Origin: Phycisphaerae bacterium
GTDB lineage: Bacteria; Planctomycetota; Phycisphaerae; UBA1845
Assembly: GCA_029260215.1 (NCBI GenBank)
Contig: JAJDDQ010000074.1
Span: 1-33,440, forward strand
Reading direction: 5' to 3'
DNA length: 33,440 nucleotides
A model generated the notes under the pieces. The model had not been told where the DNA came from. It did not search any database and saw only the letters and a program-made list of their open reading frames with translations. Of this stretch, positions 24,377 through 33,440 are shown piece after piece (the stretch's first letter is position 1; the number at the start of each line of letters is the position of its first letter). A program made the position numbers and the translations under genes.

Positions 24377-27300
24377 ATGTCTCTGACGATCGGAGAGACC
24401 AACCTTCAACTACATCGCGCGCTGCGAGACTACATCGAGGCCACGTATCACGTGAGCCACCCGACACTTGTTGCGCAACGTCGGCAACTGCTCAATGAAC
24501 CTGGCGTGATTTCCCAGCGCCCATACTTGGAGAGCACTCCCCGCTACAAGACCAGCGTGGCCTTCGGAGATCTCGGACTCGACGCACCTGTGCTTGACAT
24601 CTTTTCAGCAGCCTCAAAGCCGCAAGGCGACCTCGATCTCCTCATCCACGATCCGCCTTACCAACATCAAGCCATCTCTACGAAGCTGGCGCTCGTGGAC
24701 GGGAGAAGCCTGATCGTCATAACCGGTACCGGGTCTGGGAAGACGGAGTGCTTCTTGCTCCCCATTCTCGGCAAGCTCGCGCGCGAGGCCGAGAGCACCG
24801 GCGAGACGTTCGGCGCAACGCCTGCGGTACGTGCAATCCTGCTATACCCAATGAATGCCCTCGTGAACGATCAACTCGGGCGACTCCGACTCATGTTTGG
24901 TGATCCGAGAGTCGTTTCGAAGTTCACGGGCTGGTCTGGGAGACCCGCTCGATTCGCGCGGTACACGAGCCGTACCCTGTATCCGGGCGTACGCAACGCG
25001 GCGAAGGACCAAGATCGATTGGCCCCGATTGGTAAATACTACGTCCAGAACTTGGAACTCGCTGCCGGACCCTCATCCCCGCAACAGTCGGCAGCGGCTG
25101 CGCTCGTGCGCGAGTTGAAACATCGAGGGAAGTGGCCAGCGAAGCCCGACCTTGTTGGCTGGTACGGAAAGAAGGGAACGCGTTGGAGGGACACTAAGAG
25201 CGGTGGCTTCAAGAGATGTGTCACACTCGCGAGTGACGCCGAACTTTTTACACGCCACGAGGTTCAAGACGCGCCTCCCGACATTCTAGTTACAAACTAC
25301 TCCATGCTCGAGTATATGCTGATGCGCCCACTTGAGCGGCCGATCTTCGACCGTACGAGGGACTGGCTGCGGACGAGTCCCAACGAACGATTCCTGCTCG
25401 TCATCGACGAGGCGCATCTCTATCGAGGAGCCGCCGGTGCGGAGGTGGCGCTCCTTATTCGTCGTCTCCGAATGCGACTTGGGATCCCAGCAGACCGGCT
25501 CCAGGTGATCTGCACGAGCGCGAGCTTCAAGGATGCGGACTACGCAATTAAGTTCGGCGCACAACTCACGGGCAAGGATCCGGCCGACTTTAGCAAGGTT
25601 CAGGGCGATCTTCTTCTACGCTCTGGTGCCTCGGCCGGGAAAACTCAGGACGCGGAAGCGCTAGACGCGATCGATCTGCGGGCGTTTTACGAATCGGACA
25701 CAGAAGGAGCCCGGCTCACGGCAGTCGAATCGTTCCTGCAGTATCGGAGTATCAAGCCCCCGTGGCAGTTGCAACGAGCGCTCTATGACGCCCTCGTCTC
25801 CTTTGCGCCGATGGCACACCTCATCAACATGACGATGGTTGAGGCCCTGCCAGTCGATACGCTCGGCGAGGCGTTGTTTGATGGCGCCCAGCAGGATGTT
25901 GCTGCGCGGGCTGTCACAAAACTCATCGCTCTTGGCAGCGTTGCGCGGCGAGATCCCACCGAGCCGGGCCTGCTGCCGTGCAGGGTACACTCGTTCCACA
26001 GAGGCCTCGCCGGGCTTTGGATTTGCATGGACCCCCAGTGCGTACGTCTTCCTGAAGCGGAACGTGGAGGGCCATCCGGGAAGCTGTTTAGCCAGCCGCG
26101 AGACACTTGTGATTGCGGATCTCGGGTGCTAGAGCTCTTTACCTGCCGCAAATGCGGTACAGCGTATGCCCGCGCCTACACCAACTACGTGGACGATCCA
26201 AGCTTCCTGTGGCCGGAGGCAGGTGGCGCCTTCCGCACACTCTCGGGTCTGTTCGACGAACTCTCGCCAATTGACCTGCTGCTTGAGAAGCCCAACTTCC
26301 GTGACGCCGCGGAGCCGGCAGAGTATGACTTGGTGACCGGACGCTTGAACCCCCACGTGCTTGGACCCCGGAATCGTCAAGTCTATTTGCGCGGCGGACG
26401 TTCTGCCGCGCCTGACGCTGATGACGAACCGCGAACCGCGGCACCCGGTGAATTCAGGCCGTGCGCTGTCTGTGGCGAGAGCGCCGCGTTCGGCCGCTCC
26501 TCTGTTCAGGATCATCAGACGAAAGGTGACCAGCCGTTCCAGGCGCTAATCGCAAAGCAAATCCAGGTGCAGCCCCCAAGCCCCGTCCAGGCGACGACAT
26601 TGGCTCCGCTGCGAGGACGGAAGGTCCTCATCTTCTCGGATTCTCGACAGACGGCTGCGCGGCTCGCGCCCAACCTCCAGACGTATTCGACGCAGGACGC
26701 ATTGAGGCCGCTCATTGTTACCGGATATGCGCGACTTTCGCGCGTGCCGATCGTCGCGAACCTAGTGTCGCTTGAGGACCTCTACCTTGGCGTATTGATT
26801 GCCGCGAAGGATATGGGAGTCCGGCTTCGCCCCGAGCTAAAGGTTGGCGAGAGCTTCCAAGACGAGCAAATCGTAGAGGAGGCGGTTAGGAGTGGCGTGC
26901 TCACCAGAGACACGGATCTACTTCAACTTCTAGTGCGGCTGAGAGCGTCAGCACCTCCGGAATCATTGCTTCGGGCGATCACGAAGTCGCTAGCGGACCG
27001 GTACTACGGCTTGGAGTCGCTCGCGCTCGCCTCCCTTGTCGAGCGATTTGAACATTCCCCCAAAATCCAAGCACTGCCGGATGTCCCTGGTTACGCGCAG
27101 TCGCTGGACGAGAAACTCGGCCTTGCTCGCGCGTGGCTCCGCTGCTGGAGTCGCCCGGGGCTCTGGTTGAGCCGCATGCCGCCTGCGTGGTGGCTTCGAG
27201 ACATCCAGCCGCACTCGGGGAAGTTCAAGAGCATGCATCGACTCCTGCGCGACAAGCCCGCGCGGTCGCTCTTCGAGAAAGAGTGGGTGCCGCAGCTCTT

Positions 27301-29923
27301 GGCTCTTTTTGCGCAGCAGATCGCACCGGGCAAGTTTAGGCTGAAGGGCGGCGAACTATCGCTCGCGATTGCTGGATCGTGGGCCTATTGCCAATCCTGC
27401 CGGACCGCGCAGCGGCCGTTCCCCGGAAGAACGACGTGCGTCAATTGCGGCCAGGATACGGTGGCGCCGATCGACCCAGATGTGGACCCAGTCTTCGTTG
27501 CTCGGAAGGGTTACTACCGTGCAAGCACCGTAGAGGCGCTACGGACGCCCCCGACGGTCCCGATGGCACTCATCGCGGCGGAGCATACTGCGCAGCTTAA
27601 CACGGCCCAGGCGAGCGAGGTCTTCTCAAAGGCGGAGGAGCACGAGCTACTCTTCCAAGATGTGGATCTTGGGCCAGACGAGACCGGACGCGATCGGCCA
27701 GCGATCGACGTTCTGTCCTGCACGACCACGATGGAAGTCGGCATCGACATCGGCACCCTTTCGGGCGTCTCGCTCCGCAACATGCCGCCGGCTCGCGCGA
27801 ATTACCAGCAGCGCGCTGGTCGTGCTGGCCGGCGTGGAAACTCTGTAGCGACCGTTACGGCGTTTGGTAGTGCTGACAGCCACGACGAACACTACTTCAC
27901 GCATCCTGACGAGATGATCCGTGGCGCGGTTGATGATCCGACGCTTACGCTCGATAACCCCGAGATAGCCCGACGTCACGTCACGGCCTACCTGCTTCAG
28001 CGGTACCACCAAGCGAAGCTCCCAGAGATCACGCCGGAAGATCAGCCCCATCTCTTCGCTGTCCTCGGTACCGTGTCCGACTTCAAGAACCCGAGTATGG
28101 TGCTGAACCGGCCCGACCTGGAGCAATGGCTGCGGTCCAACGAACCGGCGCTCAAGGCTGACGTGACAGCGTGGCTCCCTGCCGAAATCCCCAGCGCAGA
28201 GCGCAAGAAGCTTCTCGATGCACTCATAGAGCGCACGTTAAGGCCAATCGACGAGGCTATCGACTATGACCCCGGCACTTCACCTAGTGCGGGCGGAAAA
28301 GGCGACGAGACGGCGGAAGCGGAGGCAAGTGCGGCTACAAGCCTCGAGGCGCCAGACGAGGAGGGCGAGGAGCGACCAGGGAGGGATCCAGCCTCTGAGA
28401 ATCTCTTGGATCGACTACTCTACAAGGGCGTGCTACCGCGGTACGCTTTCCCGACCGACGTCGCAGCTTTCCACGTGTTCGATCCTGACCAATCAACTCG
28501 ATTTCGTCCGGCGTTTCGATTCACACCGTCCCAAGGACTTCCTGTCGCGCTCTCACAATATGCTCCAGGCAAGGAGGTTTGGATCGGCGGCAAGCTCTGG
28601 ACGTCCGGAGCCGTCTACTCGCCAATGCGGAATGATCGCTATCGAGCTTGGCAATCTCGACGGCTCTATTACGAATGCAGGTACTGTCACTACGCACGAA
28701 CGACCACGCTCGATGAGGGTGTCAGGGGGGAAACCAAGGACTGCGAGGCCTGTGGTGGTGTGGGAACTTTCGGCCCTGCGACGCATTGGCTGCGCCCACC
28801 TGGGTTTGCACACCCCGTTAGCAAGGAGGAGGGGACCTCGCCAGACGACATGCCAGTGCGAAGCTATGCGACGCGGGCCAAACTGACGATGCATACACCC
28901 TCAGACGAGGCGAAGTGGACGAGACTCAACGAGCACCTCCGCGTGTACTATACCAGGCAACATCTCCTCGTCACAAACCGCGGTCCTCGCGAGGAAGGCT
29001 ATACATATTGCACGAAATGCGGCCTCATTGAGCCAACGGCGCTGCCGAGGGGTGTCGTAGGGACAGCACACCGTAAGCCGTTTCCCGATCTGCGGGACAG
29101 CAATTGCCCGGGCGGCGGCGCGACGAAGGGGCTCGTTCTCGGAACCGACTTCATCAGCGATGTGCTCTTAGTGTCCGTCAGCGTGAAACCACCCGTCACG
29201 CTAGTTCCTAGCCTTCTCGCAACTGACGTCGCGCTACGCACCATCAGCGAAGCGCTCACAAAGGCCGCGTGTGCGAGGCTAGAACTGGAAGCGAACGAAC
29301 TTCAGGCCGAGTACCGACCGGCGCTCACGCCCGCGGGGCGCGATGGCCGTGAGGCGGAGATCTACCTGTACGATACGCTGCCGGGCGGCGCCGGCTTCGC
29401 ACAACGGGTCGGTCGGATCGGGCTGGTAGTATTCGAGGAAGCGCTGCGGATTCTGGAGGAGTGCCCCGAGAACTGTGATCGCTCGTGTTACCGCTGCCTG
29501 CGCAGCTACAAGAACAAGTTCGAGCACGACCTACTCGATCGACACATTGGCGCGAGTCTTCTTCGGTTCTCTTTGACAGGCCAAACGCCAACGCTCGATG
29601 CTGGACGCCTTGAGCGTTCCACCGATCTCCTCTTCCTCGATCTGGAGCGTCATGGTGTTGATGGCCTCAGTCTGGAGCGCAACGTTTCGGTATCAGTTCC
29701 CGGGTTAAGCGGAGTCGTGGCTCCGATCCTGGCCACCAACCCGCGTGGCGCGCAGTTCGTCATCGGCCTACATGGACCGCTGACGCCGGATGATCCGTCC
29801 GACGAGGGACTTCGCGACCTTAAGGAATTCTCCGCGGCGCTCCCCGTCATCCTCGTCGATGAACTGGTCGTGCGACGAAACCTTCCGAGCGCCACCGCGA
29901 CCCTGCTTGGGAGGCTGGGCTAG
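24377..29923 (+). CDS. druE-like: DruE-like giant DEAH helicase with DUF1998-type C-terminus
   Basis: An 1848-aa superfamily 2 helicase. Motif I is TGTGSGKT (about residues 116-123), motif II DEAH (about 344-347), motif III TSASF, motif [17 protein letters not shown], motif [11 protein letters not shown] and motif [13 protein letters not shown] (about 1143-1153). Several cysteine pairs (CRKCG; CQSC with CVNCG; CRYC with CEACG; CTKCG) look like zinc ribbons. The C-terminal [11 protein letters not shown] (about 1664) and [19 protein letters not shown] (about 1703-1721) are hallmarks of DUF1998. This arrangement is that of DruE, the one gene shared by all Druantia types, and is related to DrmA/DrmB of DISARM. 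It probably uses ATP to translocate along foreign DNA. AGAGGA lies upstream of the ATG. Confidence 0.88.
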   Translation: MSLTIGETNLQLHRALRDYIEATYHVSHPTLVAQRRQLLNEPGVISQRPYLESTPRYKTSVAFGDLGLDAPVLDIFSAASKPQGDLDLLIHDPPYQHQAISTKLALVDGRSLIVITGTGSGKTECFLLPILGKLAREAESTGETFGATPAVRAILLYPMNALVNDQLGRLRLMFGDPRVVSKFTGWSGRPARFARYTSRTLYPGVRNAAKDQDRLAPIGKYYVQNLELAAGPSSPQQSAAAALVRELKHRGKWPAKPDLVGWYGKKGTRWRDTKSGGFKRCVTLASDAELFTRHEVQDAPPDILVTNYSMLEYMLMRPLERPIFDRTRDWLRTSPNERFLLVIDEAHLYRGAAGAEVALLIRRLRMRLGIPADRLQVICTSASFKDADYAIKFGAQLTGKDPADFSKVQGDLLLRSGASAGKTQDAEALDAIDLRAFYESDTEGARLTAVESFLQYRSIKPPWQLQRALYDALVSFAPMAHLINMTMVEALPVDTLGEALFDGAQQDVAARAVTKLIALGSVARRDPTEPGLLPCRVHSFHRGLAGLWICMDPQCVRLPEAERGGPSGKLFSQPRDTCDCGSRVLELFTCRKCGTAYARAYTNYVDDPSFLWPEAGGAFRTLSGLFDELSPIDLLLEKPNFRDAAEPAEYDLVTGRLNPHVLGPRNRQVYLRGGRSAAPDADDEPRTAAPGEFRPCAVCGESAAFGRSSVQDHQTKGDQPFQALIAKQIQVQPPSPVQATTLAPLRGRKVLIFSDSRQTAARLAPNLQTYSTQDALRPLIVTGYARLSRVPIVANLVSLEDLYLGVLIAAKDMGVRLRPELKVGESFQDEQIVEEAVRSGVLTRDTDLLQLLVRLRASAPPESLLRAITKSLADRYYGLESLALASLVERFEHSPKIQALPDVPGYAQSLDEKLGLARAWLRCWSRPGLWLSRMPPAWWLRDIQPHSGKFKSMHRLLRDKPARSLFEKEWVPQLLALFAQQIAPGKFRLKGGELSLAIAGSWAYCQSCRTAQRPFPGRTTCVNCGQDTVAPIDPDVDPVFVARKGYYRASTVEALRTPPTVPMALIAAEHTAQLNTAQASEVFSKAEEHELLFQDVDLGPDETGRDRPAIDVLSCTTTMEVGIDIGTLSGVSLRNMPPARANYQQRAGRAGRRGNSVATVTAFGSADSHDEHYFTHPDEMIRGAVDDPTLTLDNPEIARRHVTAYLLQRYHQAKLPEITPEDQPHLFAVLGTVSDFKNPSMVLNRPDLEQWLRSNEPALKADVTAWLPAEIPSAERKKLLDALIERTLRPIDEAIDYDPGTSPSAGGKGDETAEAEASAATSLEAPDEEGEERPGRDPASENLLDRLLYKGVLPRYAFPTDVAAFHVFDPDQSTRFRPAFRFTPSQGLPVALSQYAPGKEVWIGGKLWTSGAVYSPMRNDRYRAWQSRRLYYECRYCHYARTTTLDEGVRGETKDCEACGGVGTFGPATHWLRPPGFAHPVSKEEGTSPDDMPVRSYATRAKLTMHTPSDEAKWTRLNEHLRVYYTRQHLLVTNRGPREEGYTYCTKCGLIEPTALPRGVVGTAHRKPFPDLRDSNCPGGGATKGLVLGTDFISDVLLVSVSVKPPVTLVPSLLATDVALRTISEALTKAACARLELEANELQAEYRPALTPAGRDGREAEIYLYDTLPGGAGFAQRVGRIGLVVFEEALRILEECPENCDRSCYRCLRSYKNKFEHDLLDRHIGASLLRFSLTGQTPTLDAGRLERSTDLLFLDLERHGVDGLSLERNVSVSVPGLSGVVAPILATNPRGAQFVIGLHGPLTPDDPSDEGLRDLKEFSAALPVILVDELVVRRNLPSATATLLGRLG

Positions 29924-29942
29924 GCCCGCAGGAGGTCAATTG

Positions 29943-31169
29943 ATGGCTTCGCACGAGTGCTCATCATTTCGAACCGCCAACCCACCGAAAGTATGGCCGG
30001 CTGCGCCAGCCGAGATGACAGTGACAACACTAGCCGAGATTGAGGCATGTCCTCGTCGCTGGGCCTTGCGTGCAGCCGAGTATGCCGACTTGTGGGATGG
30101 GCGCGGGTATCCGCCTCGTGTGCAGCTAGCTACGCTTGCGGGTACGGTCGTGCATGCTGTCCTAGAAAAAATAACGATGGAGTTCGTTCGGGCTGGATGC
30201 CCGTCGGTCAGAGATGCTGCGGCGATCGAGGTTATGAAGAATCTTGGGGGCTACTCCAGAGTCGTAAGTGATTGCATCGACCGGGTGCTCGGCCGTCTGG
30301 CGAGAAGCCCGAGAGCGACAAACCTAGTTGACTACGCTTCCCGATCGCTCCGCGCACAGATTTCAGATCTTCGTGCGCGGGCCCAGATGATGCTTTGTCG
30401 CGTGCAACTGCCGCAAACCACTCGCAGCGAAACGCGGGGGCACCGGCCAATTCCGCGCCATCCATTGACAGCCGGCGTGTTTCCTGAGATTGAGTTCCGG
30501 GCGACGCAGTTGGGTTGGAAGGGAAAGGCCGATCTCTTCGTGCTTTCACCGGACGCCTGCGAGATTATCGACTTCAAGACTGGAGCGCGGGACGAAAAGC
30601 ATTGCTTTCAGCTTCAGGTCTATGCTCTGTTGTGGAGTCGCGACATTGAGTTGAACCCGAACCGAAGGCTCGCAGATCGATTGGTCCTTAGGTACGGTAG
30701 CGATGATGTGGAAGTCGATGTCCCGTCCGAAACGGCGATACATGATCTCGAACGTCAAATTGTTGCGCGCCGAGACGCCGCTCAGCAGGACGTGTCACAG
30801 CGTCCGCCAGAGGCGCGACCAGACCGTCACCGCTGCCGGTACTGCGAAGTACGGCATCTCTGCGACACATATTGGACGAGCGAGACGCAGCGTCGAATGG
30901 CAGGGCAGGATCGTAATCGCCGATTCACGGACTTTGAAGTTACCATCACTGCGCCACATGGTTCATCAAGTTGGGACGCAACGGTCGAGTTATCCCGTGA
31001 CGTGCCGGCTGGAAAACTTGCCCTTGTGAGGACCAGTGTTGAAGAGCAGTTCCGCGCCGGGGACCGGCTTCGCATTCTCGACGTGGCCCTCACAGTGGAT
31101 GAGGAACACGAGGCAGAGCCTGTGGTCCTCACGATTGGAACCCTCAGCGAGACTTATGCCGTTCCGTAG
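29943..31169 (+). CDS. Cas4/AddB-like PD-(D/E)XK nuclease with iron-sulphur site
   Basis: A 408-aa nuclease. Visible motifs are CPRRW (C36), GTVVHAVLEK (H71), GKADL (D197), EIIDFKTG (E207, D210, K212) and the QLQVYALL helix. These match the RecB-type active site (H, D, D-x-K, then Q-x-x-x-Y). C36 together with C298, C301 and C307 (CRYCEVRHLC) gives the four-cysteine pattern that holds a 4Fe-4S cluster in AddB and Cas4. The last 80 residues form a beta-rich domain, perhaps OB-like, for nucleic acid binding. A strong AGGAGG lies upstream of the ATG, 19 bp after the helicase stop, so it is the last gene of the cassette. It probably degrades the DNA unwound by the helicase. Confidence 0.85.
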   Translation: MASHECSSFRTANPPKVWPAAPAEMTVTTLAEIEACPRRWALRAAEYADLWDGRGYPPRVQLATLAGTVVHAVLEKITMEFVRAGCPSVRDAAAIEVMKNLGGYSRVVSDCIDRVLGRLARSPRATNLVDYASRSLRAQISDLRARAQMMLCRVQLPQTTRSETRGHRPIPRHPLTAGVFPEIEFRATQLGWKGKADLFVLSPDACEIIDFKTGARDEKHCFQLQVYALLWSRDIELNPNRRLADRLVLRYGSDDVEVDVPSETAIHDLERQIVARRDAAQQDVSQRPPEARPDRHRCRYCEVRHLCDTYWTSETQRRMAGQDRNRRFTDFEVTITAPHGSSSWDATVELSRDVPAGKLALVRTSVEEQFRAGDRLRILDVALTVDEEHEAEPVVLTIGTLSETYAVP

Positions 31170-31247
31170 AGAGTTGCTTCACATGGCATCTGACACAGCC
31201 TTTTTCGAGGATTCGGACAGTGTAACTGAGTCGGTGATTGTACGCGC

Positions 31248-31949
31248 TCATTTCTGCCGACAGTTGGTAACGCATCGCGTCGAATTCATGTTCGAAAAGC
31301 CCTCATTAATGCCCACTCTGTCCTGGACGAATGGGGCTAGCGGCTTGCGGTGCAACCGCAAGTACGAATATGGCACTGGCTCGTAGCCGGCCTCTTGCCG
31401 AGCCCGATTTACGGCCCCTAGGATATTCAGCAGTTGCCGCCGCACAGGCGCGTATGGCTCGAACCGAATCCGCTCGAACTCGATTCGGAGGCCCTCGGCC
31501 GATCGGCCGAGCGCGAGGTCAAGACAGTAACTCTTCAAGAGGCTGTATTCAACCGGAGCGATGCGCACCGACGCATGCCGCTTTCGATCACTTCCCAACC
31601 GATACCCGATGCGATACCCGGCGAAGCGAATTGCCCGGCGCCTCACGTCGCGGATCTTGCTTGCCTCGTCCTCGAAGAATCTGTGCCGGCCCTTGGTGGC
31701 AATCAGAATGAATGTTCGCTCGTAACGAAGGTACTGCATGTTTGCCAGCCCATGGCGTTTTCGGCGAGCCCGGGTCCACTTCGAAATCGCGATGTCGTAC
31801 TTGGCGATCAGCTTTGCATCGACCCGAGTCGGATCTTTGCGCTCCGGAATCGTACCCATGACGTAGAACCAGTAACCGTTACTAATATACGAAACGGCAA
31901 GCTGCTGAACGAATCCCGCGACAGATGTGGTAACGATTCGATACTCCAT
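31248..31949 (-). CDS. conserved hypothetical protein, planctomycete type
   Basis: A 233-aa basic protein. Recognisable stretches are VQQLAVSYISNGYWFYVMGTIPERKDP (residues 15-41), KWTRARRKRHGLANMQYLRYERTFILIATKGRHRFFEDEA, RFAGYRIGYR, and a C-terminal FEPYAPVRRQLLNILGAVNRARQEAGYEPVPYSYLRLHRKP. I recall this pattern as a frequent unassigned protein in planctomycetes, often near mobile elements. Its Arg/Lys content fits DNA or RNA binding. The ATG at 31949 has a strong GGAGGA site; a much longer frame upstream lacks signals. It converges with the nuclease gene, leaving 78 bp without a clear terminator. Confidence 0.75.
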   Translation of the reverse strand: MEYRIVTTSVAGFVQQLAVSYISNGYWFYVMGTIPERKDPTRVDAKLIAKYDIAISKWTRARRKRHGLANMQYLRYERTFILIATKGRHRFFEDEASKIRDVRRRAIRFAGYRIGYRLGSDRKRHASVRIAPVEYSLLKSYCLDLALGRSAEGLRIEFERIRFEPYAPVRRQLLNILGAVNRARQEAGYEPVPYSYLRLHRKPLAPFVQDRVGINEGFSNMNSTRCVTNCRQK

Positions 31950-32052
31950 CTCTATCCTCCTCCATGTACTACAAAGGGTGGGAGCTGTTTGAGGCACAAC
32001 TCCCGGAAGCCTTTCAACCTTGTTGGTGCACGACCAACCTCTAGCATTCGAC

Positions 32053-32262
32053 TCAGCCGCAGAATCCGAGCAATGCCTCGATCTCGTTTTCTGTTGGCTG
32101 TCGGCCGATGCCTTCGACGTACAACTCGTCGAGCCGTCGCCGAATCTCCTCCGGGAGATCGACCGGCCCAATCCAACGTGATGCCGCCTGGCCGAACGAC
32201 TCAACATAGTCAGCCGCTGGGTCGCCTATCACGTGTCCGTCTTTCGTTTTCCACCATCCCAT
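32053..32262 (-). CDS. small conserved protein
   Basis: A 69-aa protein: MGWWKTKDGHVIGDPAADY at the start, then an acidic helical half (LPEEIRRRLDELYVEGIGRQPTENEIEALLGFCG). I recall small planctomycete proteins opening with MGWW-x-T and a GDxPAD motif, of unknown function. AGGATG precedes the ATG at 32262. It is 103 bp upstream of the 233-aa gene on the same strand and may be co-transcribed with it. A nested inverted repeat lies just upstream, in its promoter region. Confidence 0.7.
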   Translation of the reverse strand: MGWWKTKDGHVIGDPAADYVESFGQAASRWIGPVDLPEEIRRRLDELYVEGIGRQPTENEIEALLGFCG

Positions 32263-32310
32263 CGTTCATCCTTTCATGTATCCTTCATTGCACCGTCTCC
32301 AATCCTCAAC

Positions 32311-32376
32311 GCGAGCGCTACTACAGCTACTGTTTTCTTGTATTGCAGTAGCCCAATTCATAGCGGTAGCGCTCGC
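32311..32376. repeat. nested inverted repeat
   Basis: GCGAGCGCTAC (32311-32321) pairs perfectly with GTAGCGCTCGC (32366-32376), and inside it GCTACTG (32326-32332) pairs perfectly with CAGTAGC (32346-32352). The two stems could form a cruciform or an RNA hairpin with an internal loop. It lies about 50 bp upstream of the 69-aa gene on the minus strand. It may be regulatory, or it may be the left part of the hairpin-rich region that continues to 33170. Confidence 0.55.
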
Positions 32377-32429
32377 AAATCCTCCGGCGGAATCGGCGCG
32401 CACGCCGACTGTCCGCCGTCATTCCACTG

Positions 32430-33170
32430 CCAAAAGACGCGCCACCTCCCGATGGCTCCTCTTTTGGCCGCCGTATCATCCTTTCCAAGGAAACCGGTAG
32501 CCGAGGGGCACGTTGGCCCCTCGACCTCCGATTACGTCATTGAGATGGGTTAAACCCGTCGTCTCTTTCGTCGTCGCATCTGTGCCCGGCACCACCCGTT
32601 GACACACGAACGAACCGCCACTGCCCTGCAGCGGACATCGCCCGGCTCCCGCCGGCTTTCTACTCAAGACACACTCCCAGACTTCCGCGTTTGAATCACC
32701 TGCCTGACAAACAGCAGGCACCGGGCACCACCCCGGCAGCGAAAGTCCTTCCCCGGTTAGTCATGGTCTTCGCGCAATCGGTCACGTCGCTTGCCTCGGC
32801 CGGTATGTCTCGGGCTCCCGCCCGAGCATACTTTCCGTCCGTGAAACACGGACGATTTCGCCCTACGAAAACAGAAGCTCGGGTTACTGTCCCGGCTCGA
32901 AACTTTCTAGCGCGGTGTGGCACCGTCTCCGATTGCACTTACTCGCAAGGGCTCCATACCCCTTTCATCGTTGAGCTTTTCACCGTGGATCATTTGAATC
33001 CATCGCCGAGCCGTGTCATTGGCCCGATCCCGCCTGTCACCAGGCGGGAGCTCCCGACGCGAGCACACGTTGAACGACCGTAACGAGCTTTTCACCCGAT
33101 TGGTCCGCACAAGGCGGACTTTGGATCGAACCCCGCAGGGGGATTTGTTCACCGAAATGAACGCACCACC
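32430..33170 (-). ncRNA. hairpin-rich structured RNA region, possible group II intron fragment
   Basis: About 740 bases without a credible gene but with a dense series of perfect hairpins that, read on the minus strand, are capped by GNRA tetraloops. Examples are CCCGCCTG-GTGA-CAGGCGGG (33029-33048), CTCGGGC-GGGA-GCCCGAG (32809-32826), CCGGC-GGGA-GCCGG (32642-32655), and at 32430-32467 a two-part stem closed by GGGA. Others include CGTCCGTG-TTT-CACGGACG (32836-32854) and CGAGGGGC/GCCCCTCG near 32500. GTGCG, the usual 5' end of group II introns, occurs at 33166-33162. These are marks of a large folded RNA such as intron domain I, but no matching domain V lies downstream, so it may be a truncated intron or another structured RNA. 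Confidence 0.45.
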
Positions 33171-33337
33171 TTTGACCATAACGGCCCGCCATGCGGCGGG
33201 TCTGTCCCGGTCGCCCTCATTCAGAAATGTGCTATGGGATAGAATGCAGGTATTACTCGCCTGGTGGGCGGATTACTCCTACAAGCCTCCCTCGATCTGC
33301 GCAAGCCGTAGGGTAAGGAGCCAGCGAGCCCGTTCTC

Positions 33338-33362
33338 GACTTGTACTCAGCTGAGGCACAAG
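33338..33362. repeat. hairpin 3' of the intron domain V
   Basis: On the minus strand, ACTTGT pairs with ACAAGT and CTCA with TGAG inside, 35 bases downstream of domain V. Its position would suit intron domain VI, which carries the branch-point adenosine, although no unpaired A is clearly placed. Confidence 0.35.
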
Positions 33363-33397
33363 TTTCTTCAAGAATGCTTTTCCAACACCTCCCCCCC

Positions 33398-33433
33398 AAA
33401 CCGGACGTGACAGTTTCCTTGTCATCCGGCTTT
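33398..33433 (-). ncRNA. group II intron domain V (3' part of an intron entering from the right)
   Basis: On the minus strand the 36 bases fold as domain V: AAAGCCGGA pairs with TCCGGTTT, a two-base CG bulge lies on the 3' strand, TGACA pairs with TGTCA, and a GGAAAC apex provides a GAAA tetraloop. The AGC catalytic triad and the CACGTCCGG sequence fit the strongly conserved consensus. Domain V is close to the 3' end of an intron, so the intron body and any reverse transcriptase gene would lie beyond 33440. Confidence 0.75.
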
Positions 33434-33440
33434 CCAGTAG

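Noticed and set aside
32476-32721. 81-codon minus-strand frame in the hairpin-rich region
   Set aside because: It crosses several perfect stems, lacks a start signal and has no recognisable motif; the RNA structure explains the region better.
33013-33354. 113-codon plus-strand frame near the right edge
   Set aside because: It lies antisense to the intron-associated sequence and has no ribosome site; similar frames beside group II introns are usually spurious.
1-33440. CRISPR array
   Set aside because: No series of regularly spaced direct repeats was seen. The Cas4-like motifs of the nuclease at 29943 are not accompanied by other cas genes.

Overview
The window is a gene-dense accessory region from a high-GC bacterium, most likely a planctomycete. 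That lineage is suggested by a DUF1580-type protein (732-1205, minus), by several small proteins of a kind I associate with planctomycete genomes (1296-1565, 31248-31949 and 32053-32262, all minus), and by the mix of plasmid-type and defence genes. I saw no tRNA, rRNA or CRISPR array. Assignments come from motifs read by eye; no database search was run.

Layout. (1) 1-1565: a gene start cut by the left edge, then three small genes on the minus strand (zinc ribbon, DUF1580, conserved small protein). (2) 1755-5687: a large STAND-type ATPase with TPR repeats, a tiny membrane protein, a four-helix membrane protein and a ribbon-helix-helix protein. (3) 5939-8323: a plasmid-type module of DUF932, DUF2958 and a DNA methyltransferase, with a very large stem-loop ahead of DUF2958. 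(4) 8374-9778: an intact IS256-family insertion sequence. (5) 9923-13359: three overlapping genes, two winged-helix proteins of which the first resembles the replication-relaxation family, then a VirD4/HerA-like coupling ATPase. This looks like the DNA-handling core of a mobilisable element. (6) 13580-17786: two small membrane proteins and a three-gene operon (degenerate J-domain membrane protein, exported coiled-coil protein, protein with a duplicated PPPGK motif). (7) 17949-18920: a tyrosine recombinase with palindromic sites and a promoter in front. (8) 19149-31169: five tightly packed genes forming a probable anti-phage system: DruA-like DUF4338 protein, an unknown 970-aa protein, an unknown 362-aa protein, an 1848-aa DruE-like DEAH helicase with a DUF1998-type C-terminus, and a Cas4/AddB-like PD-(D/E)XK nuclease with a four-cysteine iron-sulphur signature. 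(9) 31248-32262: two convergent small genes. (10) 32300-33440: a non-coding, hairpin-rich stretch holding a clear group II intron domain V on the minus strand at the right edge and, further left, hairpins capped by GNRA loops.

How it fits together. Regions 3, 5 and 7 supply functions of a plasmid or integrative element, and region 8 is its likely cargo. The cassette has the two proteins that define Druantia-type systems at either end of two unrecognised proteins, plus a nuclease that I do not know as a Druantia component. It is the best candidate for an undescribed system variant. A second signal is a shared promoter design: three genes (4349, 13580, 17949) have an extended -10 element exactly six bases before the ATG, which predicts leaderless mRNAs.
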